A stretch of 64,000 nt of DNA from Diaporthe sp. PMI_573 (GCA_021399435.1 JAJTUP010000040.1:124001-188000); one strand, 5' to 3'. Shown: positions 53,434 to 63,173, numbered from the stretch's first letter. The notes: a model not told the origin generated them from the letters alone. Translations and numbers: made by a program.

Positions 53434-53554
53434 CTGGATTTCCAGCGCCACGGCTGTCCCATATACCGTAATTCTCACTGAAAAGCCTTGCTGCGTCCTT
53501 CAGCATGGCTTCAGTGACTTGTTCACCCTTGAAGTCGGTGACTATCTTCGCCAT
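53434..53554 (-). pseudogene. GNAT acetyltransferase, N-terminal exon piece
   Basis: ATG 53554 (MAKIVTDFKGEQVTEAM) continues LKDAARLFSENYGIWDS and RGAGNPG. The AARLFSENYGVW word followed by a Gly/Pro turn is typical of the start of fungal GNAT-fold N-acetyltransferases. About 40 residues remain; the acetyl-CoA-binding part is gone, replaced by the pogo piece. Upstream, a LINE 3' tail abuts the gene. The frame is also open upstream of the ATG. Confidence 0.5.
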
Positions 53555-53638
53555 TGCCTCTGTAGCCTCTTCTATTCGTCTTCGTCGGGGACTGGCCACT
53601 TCAAATGTATGAACATCGACTTGGTCGGAAAAGCGGAG

Positions 53639-53665
53639 GATGATGATGATGATGATGATGATGAT
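53639..53665 (+). repeat. (GAT)9 microsatellite, probable LINE 3' tail
   Basis: Nine GAT units end where the sequence leading to the minus-strand LINE begins. On the minus strand this is (ATC)9 directly after the LINE's 3' untranslated region. Non-LTR elements often end in such short repeats. Confidence 0.7.
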
Positions 53666-54087
53666 ATTGTTTAACGCCGGGGTCACGCCGCGCAGCGGCT
53701 TGAGCAGACCTTGGTCTCAGAGGGTACAGGGCGTACCAAGCCAGGCAAAGAGCTTTGGATCTATATACAGTCCCTTCTTTTTATAGCCATCAGACCAACC
53801 CGTTTGGTAACTTACGTCCAGTGACGCTGGGCCCAAGCCGTTCCAAATCACCCGCCCGCCGCCAGTTGCAGGGTACGTAATACAAAAACTCCAATACCCA
53901 TAGGGTAGGGATCAAGAGCAGAGCTCAGCAGTCATAGCTGTAGCCTGTGGCGAGTGGTCGCCAGGCGAGTCGAGTGCCGTGGCACGTAGTGAGTGAATAT
54001 AGTTAGTCGCAAAAACAAGAAGCCAAGAAATCAAAAACCAAGCAAACCAAGTCCTCTCGCCACCCGCAACAAATGAAATCACACCCC

Positions 54088-54960
54088 CTAATCCCCCTCC
54101 CCTTGTAGCGTGAGAGCCCCGGTGGCTCCAAGGAAGTCCTTAAACGCCGTAGGGGTCTCTATAAGATCCGCCAGGTAGCGGTGCTTCTCAGTGGGTGTGT
54201 CCGGGTAGCGTCGCTCCCGGTCCCCTGGCCAAGGCCATTCGTCAAAGGTGCGTCGTCCTGTTGTCTTTCGGCAGAACACTATGTGTTCTGGGGTTTTCGC
54301 CCGGCGGCAGGCTGAGCAGTCGAGCTCGGCGGCATCGTGCTTGAACTTTCGGTGGTACCAGGCGAAGTCGCCGTGGCCCGTCCTAATTGCCAGGTACTTC
54401 TGGAGCATCGGCCTCGGGAGTCCGAGCTCCTCCGGGCACCTCAGGTTGTAGTCGAGATGCCAAGACTTGTAGCGGCTTGATAAGCCGTCTTGGACCTGGC
54501 TCCATTGAAGCTCCTTCTCAGCCCGGAGTAGCCGGCGTGCCTGGGCCCGGATGCCGGCGATCGTTGGTCCGGCATCAGGGTCTGGGTCCGCCTTTTGGCC
54601 TTCCTTGGCCAGCTTGTCCGCCAGCTCGTTGCCGCCTATGCCCTTATGCCCAGGGCACCATCGCACCTGGACCCCATTCCGCCTCTGGTCCGCTAGCTCG
54701 TGAAAGGCCTGGAAGGCCCACCGCGAGGAGAGGGCTGCCTGCCCTCGGAGTCCCCAGATGGCCGCCGTATTATCCAGGCAGACTGTGATCTCGTCGTCGG
54801 GTTCTGCCACGGCGCAGGCTGCCTGTAGTCCCCGGCAGGCTCCGATTACTTCCGCGTCATAGACAACCGACTTGCCATCGAGTGAGGCCCGGCCCGAGCA
54901 AACCGGCTCAGCCTCGAAAAGCGGAGGATGGGCGGCCCAGAAGATGCCATGGCTGATGCA
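54088..54960 (-). pseudogene. LINE pol: RNase H domain and C-terminus
   Basis: The frame reads SVVYDAEVIGACRGLQAAC (second acidic residue), DDEITVCLDNTAAIWGL (Asp in the usual third position), VRWCPGHKGIGGNELADKLA (His-Asn-Glu block), then the C-terminal LAIRTGHGDFAWYHRKF and CSACRRAKTPEHIVFC zinc-like segment of Tad/I-type elements, ending at 54088. The reverse transcriptase and endonuclease parts are absent. No stop occurs in this part, so the insertion may be rather young. Confidence 0.82.
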
Positions 54961-55029
54961 GAGAGGGTTTGGTGTTGTATTTTGACCTAGATTAGGAAGG
55001 TGGGTTGTTGGCATGGATGGCCCTGTCAG

Positions 55030-55193
55030 CAACAAGCTTCTGCATGGGTATTGGTCCGTTCCCTAGATGTGGGGCATGCACCATAATCGATGCTACTGGT
55101 TGGAATGCTCAATATGGTCCAAGTGTTGTGGGGAACGGTGGGGGGCCGCGCATCACCCAGCCCGCCGGCACTTGTCCAGGGGCGCTAGTGTAG
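55030..55193 (+). pseudogene. Secreted-type protein, last exon
   Basis: The frame reads SFCMGIGPFPRCGACTIIDA, then GWNAQYGPSVVGNGGG, PRITQPAGTCPGALV and a stop at 55193. The Cys pairs and Gly/Pro-rich end resemble the last exon of small fungal secreted proteins. The preceding exons were lost at the LINE junction. Family unknown. Confidence 0.4.
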
Positions 55194-55871
55194 CAAGATC
55201 GAACACAATTCGTTGTCATTCGAAGCCAAGCTTGACCTCACAAAAGACACGGACGGGTTAGCCACCACTGATGTTCGAATGGAGATCAGTCCACCTTGTC
55301 TCTAGACGCGCAGTCCTCAAAATGATAGTCATGTTTGGTTCATGTCTAGACTATTATCGCTAGCGCAGCGTGCACATGTTTCCTTACGCCTGAAATTCCT
55401 TTCGACGAACGCACGCCAGAAGCACGGTATGAACGTGGACATTGGATCCGACCACGTCGTCTACAAACCTACATGCTGCTGTACCCCTCCGAACACCTTC
55501 CAATCCGAGGAAAAGCACGTCCAGACCTGATTTCCTCAAAGCGCGCAACAGACCCCGGTCTATCACCCGTGGCTAGACTCACCCGAAATCATCTTGGATT
55601 CAAATCCCGGTTCGTCTCTTCTTCCAAGCTACTACCTGACGCGATGCGAACTCTGTTCTCGGCTGCGTGCATTTTGGCCCCGGTTTGTCCACATCTGCGG
55701 CTGCCCAGGGCTGTCGTGAAGACTGAAACCCATCATGCGAATTATCCACGCTACTGTGCCATGCTTATCTCACGCGTCTCACCTGCTAAGGCAAATTTAA
55801 AAAGAATGGTACATCTGTGGCCGAGTATGTAGCGGCCCTGCGAGATATCCGCCAGCCTCACTTCTCAAGCA
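55194..55871. other. Stretch without supported gene
   Basis: A plus ORF (55473-55832) is open but of uncertain coding nature; a segment RNHLGFKSRFVSSSKLLPD hints at a decayed gene. Nothing recognised. Confidence 0.3.
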
Positions 55872-56289
55872 ATGTGCAATTTCGGCTTTGTTGGCGCTAT
55901 GTGCACATACAACAAGGTACGTTATGCAGGAACGTTCTTTAATGCCTGTTGTTCGGCTTAATTCATTGCGAGAAGGTATACCACAAATGCGGGCACTTCT
56001 ACATCCAACCGGCTACGTGGTGCAGGGTGTACCACAATACCGGGCGTCGCTGTCCAGTACATTATTATGAAGATGTGGATACGGAGGACAAAAAGTGCTG
56101 TAAGTGCTGTACTGAAAGCCAGTCTCTACTTACTCTAATCTTTGCTTACTCTGACCCCCTGTAGCTACTTGTCGTCAACCATCTACTGTCGTGCCCTGGG
56201 AAAATATGATTCGACGCAACGGGAATCGCACCGATCTGAATGCCATCTTTTCCGACAATTGTCCTCTTTTCCTTTTGGAACCAAAATGA
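55872..56289 (+). CDS. Small Cys/His-rich protein, three exons
   Basis: Exons 55872-55916, 55973-56099 and 56165-56289 join in frame to 99 codons (98 aa). Introns are 56 and 65 bp: GTACGT..GCGAG, and GTAAGT with CTCTGAC..GTAG. The protein starts MCNFGFVGAMCTYNKVYHK and has C-G-H (KCGHFYIQ), then C at ATWCRVYH, GRRCPVHYYE, KKCSTCRQP and one Cys near the end (SDNCPLF). The arrangement CGH-x-C-x-C-x-CxxC suggests a zinc-binding knuckle. I believe similar short proteins occur in many ascomycetes without a known role. Although surrounded by gene wreckage, this one is complete, with good splice sites. Confidence 0.62.
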
Positions 56290-56327
56290 GAAACGGCCAA
56301 AGCAAAGTCTCATAAGGCTGTTCCATC

Positions 56328-56945
56328 ATGTCAAGCCTCAAATGGCATGTTATCGCGTCCTGTTTGGGCTCCAAGGAGATGTGGGAGCCTCGTTCTCATG
56401 ACACACTTGTCCTCCCCCAAACATCCTGGCAACAACCACCGAGCCCAAAGCCGTATGTACCAATCATCTCTTCCAATCCCGTATTTGTTTCCTGCGTTCG
56501 ATCGGACACAAGAGCAACGCCTCAGCCTGGGCCCATCCTAGAATCAACTGAGGAGCCTCTCCCTCGGAAGAGGCGGAAACTCAGCCCCATCCCAGAATCA
56601 ACTGAAAAGCCTCCTCCTCGGAAGAGGCGGAAACCCAGCCACCAGCAGCACAGTCTAAGAGAGCACAAGGTTGCGGTCATGTCAGATCAGTCGTTCATGG
56701 TATTGTACCCATCTCGAGCGAATTCTATGAACGAGATCCAGGATCAACCGCGTGCAAAACCTTCGCCAAGAATAGTCAACGCTGTGGACGTGTATATCGA
56801 TAGCCGGGTCAGGGATTTGGACCACCATGCAGAATGGTGGCTAAAGTACTATAGCGGATTGGGAGACAACGATGTCGTGCTTCTGGCGATGAACCTTTTA
56901 CATTGTTTTGAGCTTTCCCGTCTGTTCTTCATATCGGTATCCTGA
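56328..56945 (+). CDS. Hypothetical protein with duplicated PESTE-PRKRRK module
   Basis: A 205-codon frame starts MSSLKWHVIASCLGSKEM. Residues ~70-105 hold two near-identical modules, PILESTEEPLPRKRRKLSP and PIPESTEKPPPRKRRKPS, each combining a PEST-like acidic part with a nuclear-localisation-type KRRK. The C-terminal third (VDVYIDSRVRDLDHHAEWWL, then NDVVLLAMNLLHCFEL) is helical. An upstream start or intron is possible, because the first 40 residues look weakly coding. Family unknown. Confidence 0.45.
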   Translation: MSSLKWHVIASCLGSKEMWEPRSHDTLVLPQTSWQQPPSPKPYVPIISSNPVFVSCVRSDTRATPQPGPILESTEEPLPRKRRKLSPIPESTEKPPPRKRRKPSHQQHSLREHKVAVMSDQSFMVLYPSRANSMNEIQDQPRAKPSPRIVNAVDVYIDSRVRDLDHHAEWWLKYYSGLGDNDVVLLAMNLLHCFELSRLFFISVS

Positions 56946-57409
56946 TATCAGGCCGTCCTTCAGTCACAGGTGACGGAGGTTTTTATACGTGCCTTTAGCG
57001 ACCGCCTAAGCGGTCATGGTGCCGTGGTCAAGGCATAGAGATATACAATTGGCGTCTAGTACCGAAGAGGTATTGGAGAGACAGCGGAAATCAATGATTG
57101 GACCACCATGTCTCTATCCACGACGTCTGCATGATACTGTCAAAGCAACCAGTATTCTAGCCGTGAATACCATCGAGCCAGCATGATAAAATGCGTAAGC
57201 GCCGATTGGTTCGAGGGTGAGGCTTTTCTATGCAGATTCGTCAATCCTTCTCCTCTCATTGGACTTCTGGCATTCGGTCATGGGTACGGCAGAAACCCAG
57301 CTCGGTTCTGCACCGAGAAAAACAACCGTTGGCCGTCGCAAGACAGTCCACGACGAACCTGCCGATGCTTGGCGGCTTTTCATGTGATTCAAACTAAACC
57401 ACCAGTAGT
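56946..57409. other. Stretch before the hAT terminus at 57,410
   Basis: ORFs on both strands (57183-57467 plus, 57228-57476 minus) are shadows of each other and run into the hAT terminus. Nothing supported. Confidence 0.35.
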
Positions 57410-58078
57410 CAGGGTTCCGATCAACTCCATCAACTCCACGAATTGCGTATATGGAGTGGAGGTGTAGGTCCACCAATCCGAGCGCGTGGAGTGTAGTAGA
57501 TTGATCAATATAAGGGTCAAATGGAGTGTATGTACACCGTGGACATAGCGACGCTATTTTAGAATAGGAAAAAGATGAAGGCTGAAATTGTATGGTCTTA
57601 GTATCACGACTTCGTTTTCTGGAGGTTGATACAACTCCACCAATTACAACTGCAGCCCTTATTCAGCCACGCAACCACGCACTGCTTTTATCGTGAACCT
57701 CGCCGTCGCCCGCGGTGACGAGTTGTGAACGTTCCTTTTCTTCGCATACGGGTAAAAACAACGGGTCCAGCTCGTCGATCAGCCCTGCCCTCAGCCAACT
57801 CCGCAATACTTGGGCCATCGAGATGGTACGCGCGTCCAGTCTGTTTCTGCATGGCGTCACCATACGCCCTGCCCCAGAAAAGAGACGCTCACACTCCGCT
57901 GACATCGACTGTATCGTAAGAAAATCGAGAGCCATTCGGGAGAGGCGCGGATATCGGAGTCTCTTCTCGTGCCAGTATGCAATCGGATCGGTGACCATAC
58001 GGTCCGTCTTTTCTCTCGTCTGTTGCCACACTTCGTATTCGTCGTCAAACTCGAAGGCGTTATTGTCATCGCTGGAAT
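57410..58078 (-). mobile_element. hAT element, 3' end only (minus strand)
   Basis: The plus-strand left end CAGGGTTCCGATCAACTCCA is a hAT terminus, preceded by CCAGTAGT, which would be the target duplication. GGAGT/ACTCC words are repeated in the subterminal region. At ~58,078 the element is cut by a Ty3 fragment, so it lacks its other end. Confidence 0.72.
57663..58078 (-). pseudogene. hAT transposase, dimerisation domain only
   Basis: From the junction inward the minus frame reads [39 protein letters not shown], then [20 protein letters not shown] and RMVTPCRNRLDARTISMAQV, the standard hAT C-terminal dimerisation segment, ending at 57663. No catalytic block is present. Closest in style to the transposase at 35,785. 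Confidence 0.8.
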
Positions 58079-58905
58079 GAAGTACTTTTCGAAAATCGAC
58101 ATTATATCTGCGTTCAACAACCTCCGGATCCGCCAAGGAGAAGAGTACTTGACTGCCTTCCGCACCCGTTTTGGCCTGATTGAGACACTAGTGATGCCAT
58201 TTGGGCTCACTGGAGCCCCCGCGACCTTCCAGAGATTTATTAATGACACCCTGAGACCATACCTGGACATCTTCTGCACTGCCTACCTAGACGACATCCT
58301 GATTTACAGCCGCACCCGATCCGAGCACGAAGAACACCTGCGCCTAGTCTTGACAGCCCTAAGAGACGCTGGCTTGTATGCGAAACTAGAGAAATGCAAA
58401 TTCTTCGCAAAGAGGCAACCTTCTTGGGCCTAATAGTAGGTGCCAATGGGATCCGGATGGACCCCAAGAAGATCGAGACTATACTTAGCTGGAAAACCCC
58501 GACCTGCCTGACTGACGTACAAGCCTTCATTGGGTTTGGCAACTTTTACCGGCGGTTCATCCGTGATTTCTCGAAAATAATATCACCGCTTGTATGGCTT
58601 ACCAAGAAAGGCGTGCAGTTTGATTTCGACCCTACCTGTAACGATATGTTTAATAAGTTGAAAACTGTATTTATACAAGTGCCTGTGCTGGCCTACTTCG
58701 ACTAGGAAAAAGACATTATCCTCGAAACTAATGCTTCCGACTTTGTTTCTGCTGGTGTAATGTCTCAATATGGAGACGACGGAATCCTGCAACCCGTTGC
58801 CTTCTTTTTGAAAAAACACTCTGCTACAGAATGCAACTATGAGATCTATGACAAGAAACTGCTTGCCATTTTACGCTGTTTCGAGGAATGGCGTCCGGAG
58901 CTGGA
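58079..58905 (+). pseudogene. Ty3-type reverse transcriptase fragment
   Basis: The frame reads [20 protein letters not shown] (first catalytic Asp), [33 protein letters not shown] (the YxDD active site) and [11 protein letters not shown] one-base loss near 58,410 shifts to [20 protein letters not shown] (thumb region), [18 protein letters not shown] and, past a TAG at 58,703, the start of RNase H ([17 protein letters not shown]), stopping at about EEWRPELEG. No LTR, integrase or Gag is present. Both ends are junctions with unrelated sequence. Confidence 0.88.
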
Positions 58906-58937
58906 GGGGCGCCATCTCCAATACGGGTAATCACAGA

Positions 58938-59472
58938 TTACACGCAACGCTCATATATCGAGCTTTCATGTCCCGGCAAAACAAGTCGATGGCGCTCCAG
59001 GACATCTACCAAGGGTTTACGGAGAACACGGACAAGGCAAAGAGCCCGGGCAAGGGATGGAAAAGTAGCATCAGGCACAATCTTTCAATGAACAAAGTAA
59101 GAGATTCTTTCCAATTGTTTGAATGAAATGTCATTAATCTAAGGAGTGACTATTGTTCAGGCATTTACCAATTCAGCTCCCAATGAGCCCGATTCGAACA
59201 ACGACCTTTCATTGCCAAGTGCAAGTGCCGGTGGTAGGAAATCGATGCAGTGGTATCTGGAGCCGAGATATTAGAATGGTGTGGAAAGCACGAATAGGTT
59301 CCGCAAGGGGAAGAGAAAGCGTGCTTCTCGATCCCACAGCGGCCATGGTGGTGACAGATTGATCCACGGGACTGTCAAAATCATCTCAACCAGAAAACTT
59401 TATCGACGTTGACGGTCAGGTTTGGCTTCACCCACGAGAATTGCTCTCGGATGTCGAAACACTAGCCGACAG
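58938..59472 (+). pseudogene. Forkhead (FKH) transcription factor remnant
   Basis: Directly after the Ty3 piece the frame reads HATLIYRAFMSRQNKSMALQ, DIYQGFTENTDKAKSPGKGW, then KSSIRHNLSMNK, the recognition helix region of the winged-helix forkhead domain. A 64-bp intron (59097-59160, GTAAGA..TTCAG) joins it to AFTNSAPNEPDSNND and GGRKSMQWYLEPRY, where a TAG (59272-59274) stops the frame. Coding-like sequence (NGVESTNRFRKGKRKRA, then IDVDGQVWLHPRELLSDVET) continues beyond. The first part of the domain (KPPYSY) is missing. A true pseudogene, with recognition helix still near consensus. Confidence 0.78.
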
Positions 59473-59564
59473 CCCTCGGAGTAAACTCGTTAAAACGGGT
59501 TGCCTCTTGCTTACGCCCAATTTTAGCGTGGACTTCAGGGCGTCGCTTAACAAAGCGACGTACC

Positions 59565-59876
59565 CAGTGGGAGCCAACCCTCCGTGCCTGCGAGCGACGA
59601 AACAACTAGTCGGACTGCATTTTGACTAGGGGCAAACCCCAGCTTCTCTTGTTCGAGAACCCAAGCTACTATACGGTCCTCGTGGGCTTCTGGTAGTAGA
59701 GTATTTGAGGGCTTTCCCTCAGGGCCATCTTTGGAAGCACGGCGGCCGTTGGCTCGATCCGAGAGCGTTGAGGTTGGCACACCATGCTTCTGTGAAGCTT
59801 TATAGACAAGCCAATTCTCAAAGACATGGAATACGGCGTCACGCAACGATTCCTCAGTATAGGTCTTGGGAGGCAT
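59565..59876 (-). pseudogene. Pogo-type transposase, N-terminal HTH and CENP-B part
   Basis: ATG 59876 (MPPKTYTEESLRDAVFHV) opens a psq-type HTH (YKASQKHGVPTSTLSDR), then EDRIVAWVLEQEKLGFAPSQ of the CENP-B HTH, ending near PLGT at ~59,565. The catalytic domain is missing. A lineage different from the intact element at 24,300. Confidence 0.7.
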
Positions 59877-60039
59877 CGTGACGGCTAATTGGGTGGGCTG
59901 AATAGTCAAGTCTGAGTGTGAAAAACTTTCTCCAAATCGCCATTGGGGTCAATTTGTCACTCGGCAGAAATAGGCGGTGAAGCCCACCAAATTAGTGATA
60001 CGATATATGGGAATGTTTAGCAGTCAATTCTCTATCTAT

Positions 60040-61197
60040 CTACGCAAGCGGCTTCTGAATAGCTTCAGTGGTTGTCGAGAAACGTATAAGATCGCGACGT
60101 TTAGAAAGCGCTTTGTCTTTCTCGTCTGTATTGCTTCTGATGAAAAGAATGCCATGTGCCTGTACAAAGTTCAGGTCGATGGCTTGCAGTCGAGTCTGAG
60201 TTCCGTCGATGATTGGATCAAACAGGGTGAGAATGCTGTCCCTTGCAGACTTGAAGGGTATTGCGACACAGAGACTCTTCGTATAGTAGAAAAGCTGTAT
60301 AACAGCATAAGGCCTCGCAAGGATCGCAAGGTGGTGGTAAAGCCTTCCGGTGGTAGGTGCCTTGTCGCTGGCTTTAGAGTACCAGTACCTCGATACGTCC
60401 GTCCAAATTTCCCTGTCGCGTATATCCTCATCCTCGATTGCCATACGATATCGACCGAGGTCGCCCAGGCACTCAATCCAAGTGTCCTCGAAATTTGGGA
60501 CCGTCTCGTACAGCAAGGCCATCATCGAGTACGCAAGATAAATGAAGGTAAGCATGTGCTCCAAAGAGGCAGGAAGCCTATGGCGTAATAATTGAAGGAA
60601 CGAATGTATACCATGGCGCCACATCCTCGCCGGCATGGAATACTTTAATGCAAGTCTCCTCATAGCTGGGCTTGCTGATGGGTGCTGTGAAGCTAAAAAG
60701 AAGTCGTGGTGTTCATACAAGAGAGTGCGGTGTAGCGCAATCAGTGCTTGCCATTGTTCATTGTTGAGCTTGGGATTTAAATCATTTTGCGCACTCTGTA
60801 AGCTATCAACCTCGATGCACTTAGACTCGACCCTACAATTATCAAGAGTCGGTTAGTAGGACATCGCAAACAACGAGACAGGCATACCACGAGACTGAAA
60901 GTGACGCACATAACTAAACCGGCATAAATTCCCTTTACTTCGGCAACTAATTGTTCTTGACTGATTGGACGGGTTTCTGGTTGCCCAATCATCGTATTCA
61001 CGGAAGAATCTTCCTCCTCTGCCGACTAAGTACTGACCTCGTTGTCGCGTCCGCGGGACTGTCAAGGATTTTGTTGAGGTGCAGGTTGGGCTGGCACCGA
61101 AGTTCGGGTGGAAATCGGGTCACCCTCATTCCATAATCGACCTCCTGTTCTCCGGGCAGGAAAATCAGGCGTCGACTTGTCTGCCGTGGTGGCTTTT
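60040..61197 (-). pseudogene. EST1-like (telomerase-associated/SMG-type) DNA-RNA-binding domain protein, partial
   Basis: The main block YEHHDFFLASQHPSASPAMR, LALKYSMPARMWRHGIHSFL, YLAYSMMALLYETVPNFEDT, WIECLGDLGRYRMAIEDEDI and TGRLYHHLAILARPYAVIQL is the EST1 DNA/RNA-binding domain found in many fungal proteins. A 77-bp intron (60833-60909, GTGCGT..TGTAG) joins it upstream to QPETRPISQEQLVAEVKGIY. Further upstream EVDYGMRVTRFPPELRCQPN belongs to the same protein but is out of frame because of 11 extra bases (61026-61036). The N-terminus is cut at 61,197 by a hAT piece, and the C-terminus degenerates after ~60,150. Relatives act in telomere or RNA decay; this copy cannot make a full protein. 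Confidence 0.8.
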
Positions 61198-61758
61198 GAT
61201 ATCCTCGATTATCCAGGATGGCCTTGGACTTCCTGACAATCCAGCCGATGTCAGCCGAGTGTGAGAGGTTATTTTCAGCTGCTGGCAAGATGGTCTCGGG
61301 GGTGCGTACAAACCTAGATGCTGAGATTATCGCCATTTGTCAGGTTTTACGCTCTTGGTACCGTGCTGGCATTATCAAGGACCTGGATCCATTGCTTAAG
61401 TCGCACCTTGAAAGTAAGCTGGATGGCGGTTGTGGGACTCTAGGCGACGACGAGCTGGCGCTTGCTGAGCCAAAATGGCTATTGGAGGGCGAGGATAGCG
61501 CCAGCGAGGTTGACGATTCATCACAGCAGCAACAGGCTGAAGAGTTAGTGTCAACCTCTGAAAGTGAGGCTGAATAGGCGTCGACGAGGTTGTGAATAGC
61601 CTCAAAAATCCACTTATAAATCCACTTATAAATCCACGTGTGTACATCCATTCCACTCCGGTCGAATATGTGCTACATCCACTACGTAATTGCTAAAAAA
61701 TCGTACATCCACTCTACTTGGTCCAAAAGTGGAGTGGATGTAGTGGTTCCGACCCTTG
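61198..61758 (+). mobile_element. 3' piece of the CAAGG-type hAT (second copy)
   Basis: The 561 bp match 9893-10454 with few changes and end in the same terminus (…GACCCTTG). It carries the dimerisation segment [20 protein letters not shown] (ORF 61218-61577) and, unlike the first copy, keeps the frame to an acidic, Gln-rich end (DDSSQQQQAEELVSTSESEAE is 21 residues, so given here as DDSSQQQQ...SESEAE). The left side is cut against the EST1-like gene. Confidence 0.88.
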
Positions 61759-61903
61759 CACATTCCTCCTTCACCCACCCGTGTTTAACCCTGGTCCATT
61801 CAGAGTGTTTCCCCGACTCGGTAACCGCTGGCATCTGGGGGAAATAGCAGAGATGAAACCTTGTTCTTCAATTGGGCAATACATCTCTTTTTAAGCCCGG
61901 ACG

Positions 61904-62025
61904 CAAATGATGAAAGGCTTTTTGAACTATGAGAGGGCATATCGTGAATACACACGCAGGTGTCTTGAAGATTTTGAAAGTGACAATATTCAGTACGCCG
62001 AGATACGGCCCAATTTCATTTCATT
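61904..62025 (+). pseudogene. Adenosine deaminase-like (ADGF/CECR1 type) exon piece
   Basis: The frame reads MMKGFLNYERAYREYTRRCL, then EDFESDNIQYAEIRPNF. The word DNIQYAEIRPNF is characteristic of the extracellular adenosine deaminase-like group in fungi. Only about 40 residues are present; the zinc-binding His residues and the catalytic Glu/His are not. No intact neighbour exon was found. Confidence 0.55.
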
Positions 62026-62598
62026 GATTGATTTGTGCAGAGAGTTTCTAAAACAACGAGCAAAACGTCGGCTTTTATGGCTTTCGGTCGGAAAGATCAC
62101 TACCGAAGCCGGACATCTACAGCCGGCAACAGTAAAATCTACATAAAACTACACACCTTTGAAAAGAGTGATAAGGAGACAAAAAAGCTATCTTTAATTC
62201 CAGTCCATTACCGGTCGTCATTGGGTAATTCAGCGATTGTTATAAGCAGCTGGGGGAACATTAGTTCAGTGGGTGTGGACCCCACTGAGCCACTCAACTG
62301 TACCCGTGACTTGCAGGGATTACAGGCGCAACCTCAAGTTTAAAACCAGAAGAAAGGGTCGGTCCCCTCCTTCCCGCTCTTGACCCCTTCCATCCCATTC
62401 TTTCAAAAGGTTGGCGCCTCCAGTTATGGAGTTGATTTTCAGAAATTCATTCTCGCACAGCCACCCTCATCTGAAACCACCGGGAGAGCTCAGGGAACGG
62501 CCTTGTACTCTCGATCGCAAACGGGCGAGAAGAGCATGCTTACCATGTCATTCTGAATGAGAGCAACCGGGCCCATTTACTAACTCTCACAAACTTAG
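62026..62598. other. Stretch between gene remnants
   Basis: No supported gene. The ORFs at 61907-62146 and 62035-62343 lose coding character after ~62,025. The end (ACAAACTTAG) is the intron acceptor in front of the next exon. Confidence 0.35.
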
Positions 62599-63173
62599 GA
62601 GGGCGAAGGCATGAAGATGATTACCAGGAACTTCAATCATGAGCGACTAGCCATAGCTGTCGGCGTAACTCGTGCAGCACGCACTGCGCTCAGCACGGCG
62701 TTTAAGTATACCATGCAGCGGGAAGCCTTCGGCAAACGACTTATCGATCAGCCCGTCGTCAGGAACCGTCTAGCTAGATGTGGCACTGACTTAGAGGCGC
62801 TTTCTGCCTGGATTGACCAAAGCATATACCAGATGAATGACAAGGACGCTCGTCAGATGCTCGGTGGCTCCATGGCACTTCTCAAAGCGAAGGCAGGGAT
62901 GGTCCTCGATGATTGCGCCCGGTGCGCAGTGCTCCTTTTTGGTGGCAAAGGCTACACGCGCACCAGACAGGGCGAGGTGGTCGAGAAGATATACCGCGAG
63001 GTCCCTGCTGCACGCGTGCCGGGTGGTAGTGAGGTATGTATATGTGTGGATGGGTGAATACACAGGTCTAACATGATATTTTCAAGGATGTCATGCTTGA
63101 CCTAGCAATCCGACAGATGTTGAAATTCCTCGAGCAAAAGGGAAACCGTGCCTCAAGAGCAGAGAAGCTGTGA
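62599..63173 (+). pseudogene. Acyl-CoA dehydrogenase, C-terminal exons
   Basis: After a CTTAG acceptor the exon reads EGEGMKMITRNFNHERLAIA, TAFKYTMQREAFGKRLIDQP, then LKAKAGMVLDDCARCAVLLF and GGKGYTRTRQGEVVEKIYRE, the C-terminal helical domain of acyl-CoA dehydrogenases, including the FNHER and QREAFGK signatures. A 53-bp intron (63034-63086, GTATGT..TTCAAG with GTCTAAC) joins the final exon DVMLDLAIRQMLKFLEQKG and a stop at 63171-63173. The catalytic Glu and Arg residues of the FAD site are in part here, but the N-terminal two thirds (substrate and FAD domains) are missing in the 500 bp upstream, so the gene is 5' truncated. Confidence 0.72.

Larger units (their letters stand above)
53639..54960 (-). 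mobile_element. 5'-truncated Tad-like LINE, 3' end
   Basis: The minus strand holds the RNase H end of a non-LTR retrotransposon pol, about 420 bp of 3' untranslated sequence, and an (ATC)9 tail. The 5' truncation is the usual product of target-primed reverse transcription. The left limit at ~54,960 is approximate, and no clear target duplication was found. Confidence 0.7.
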
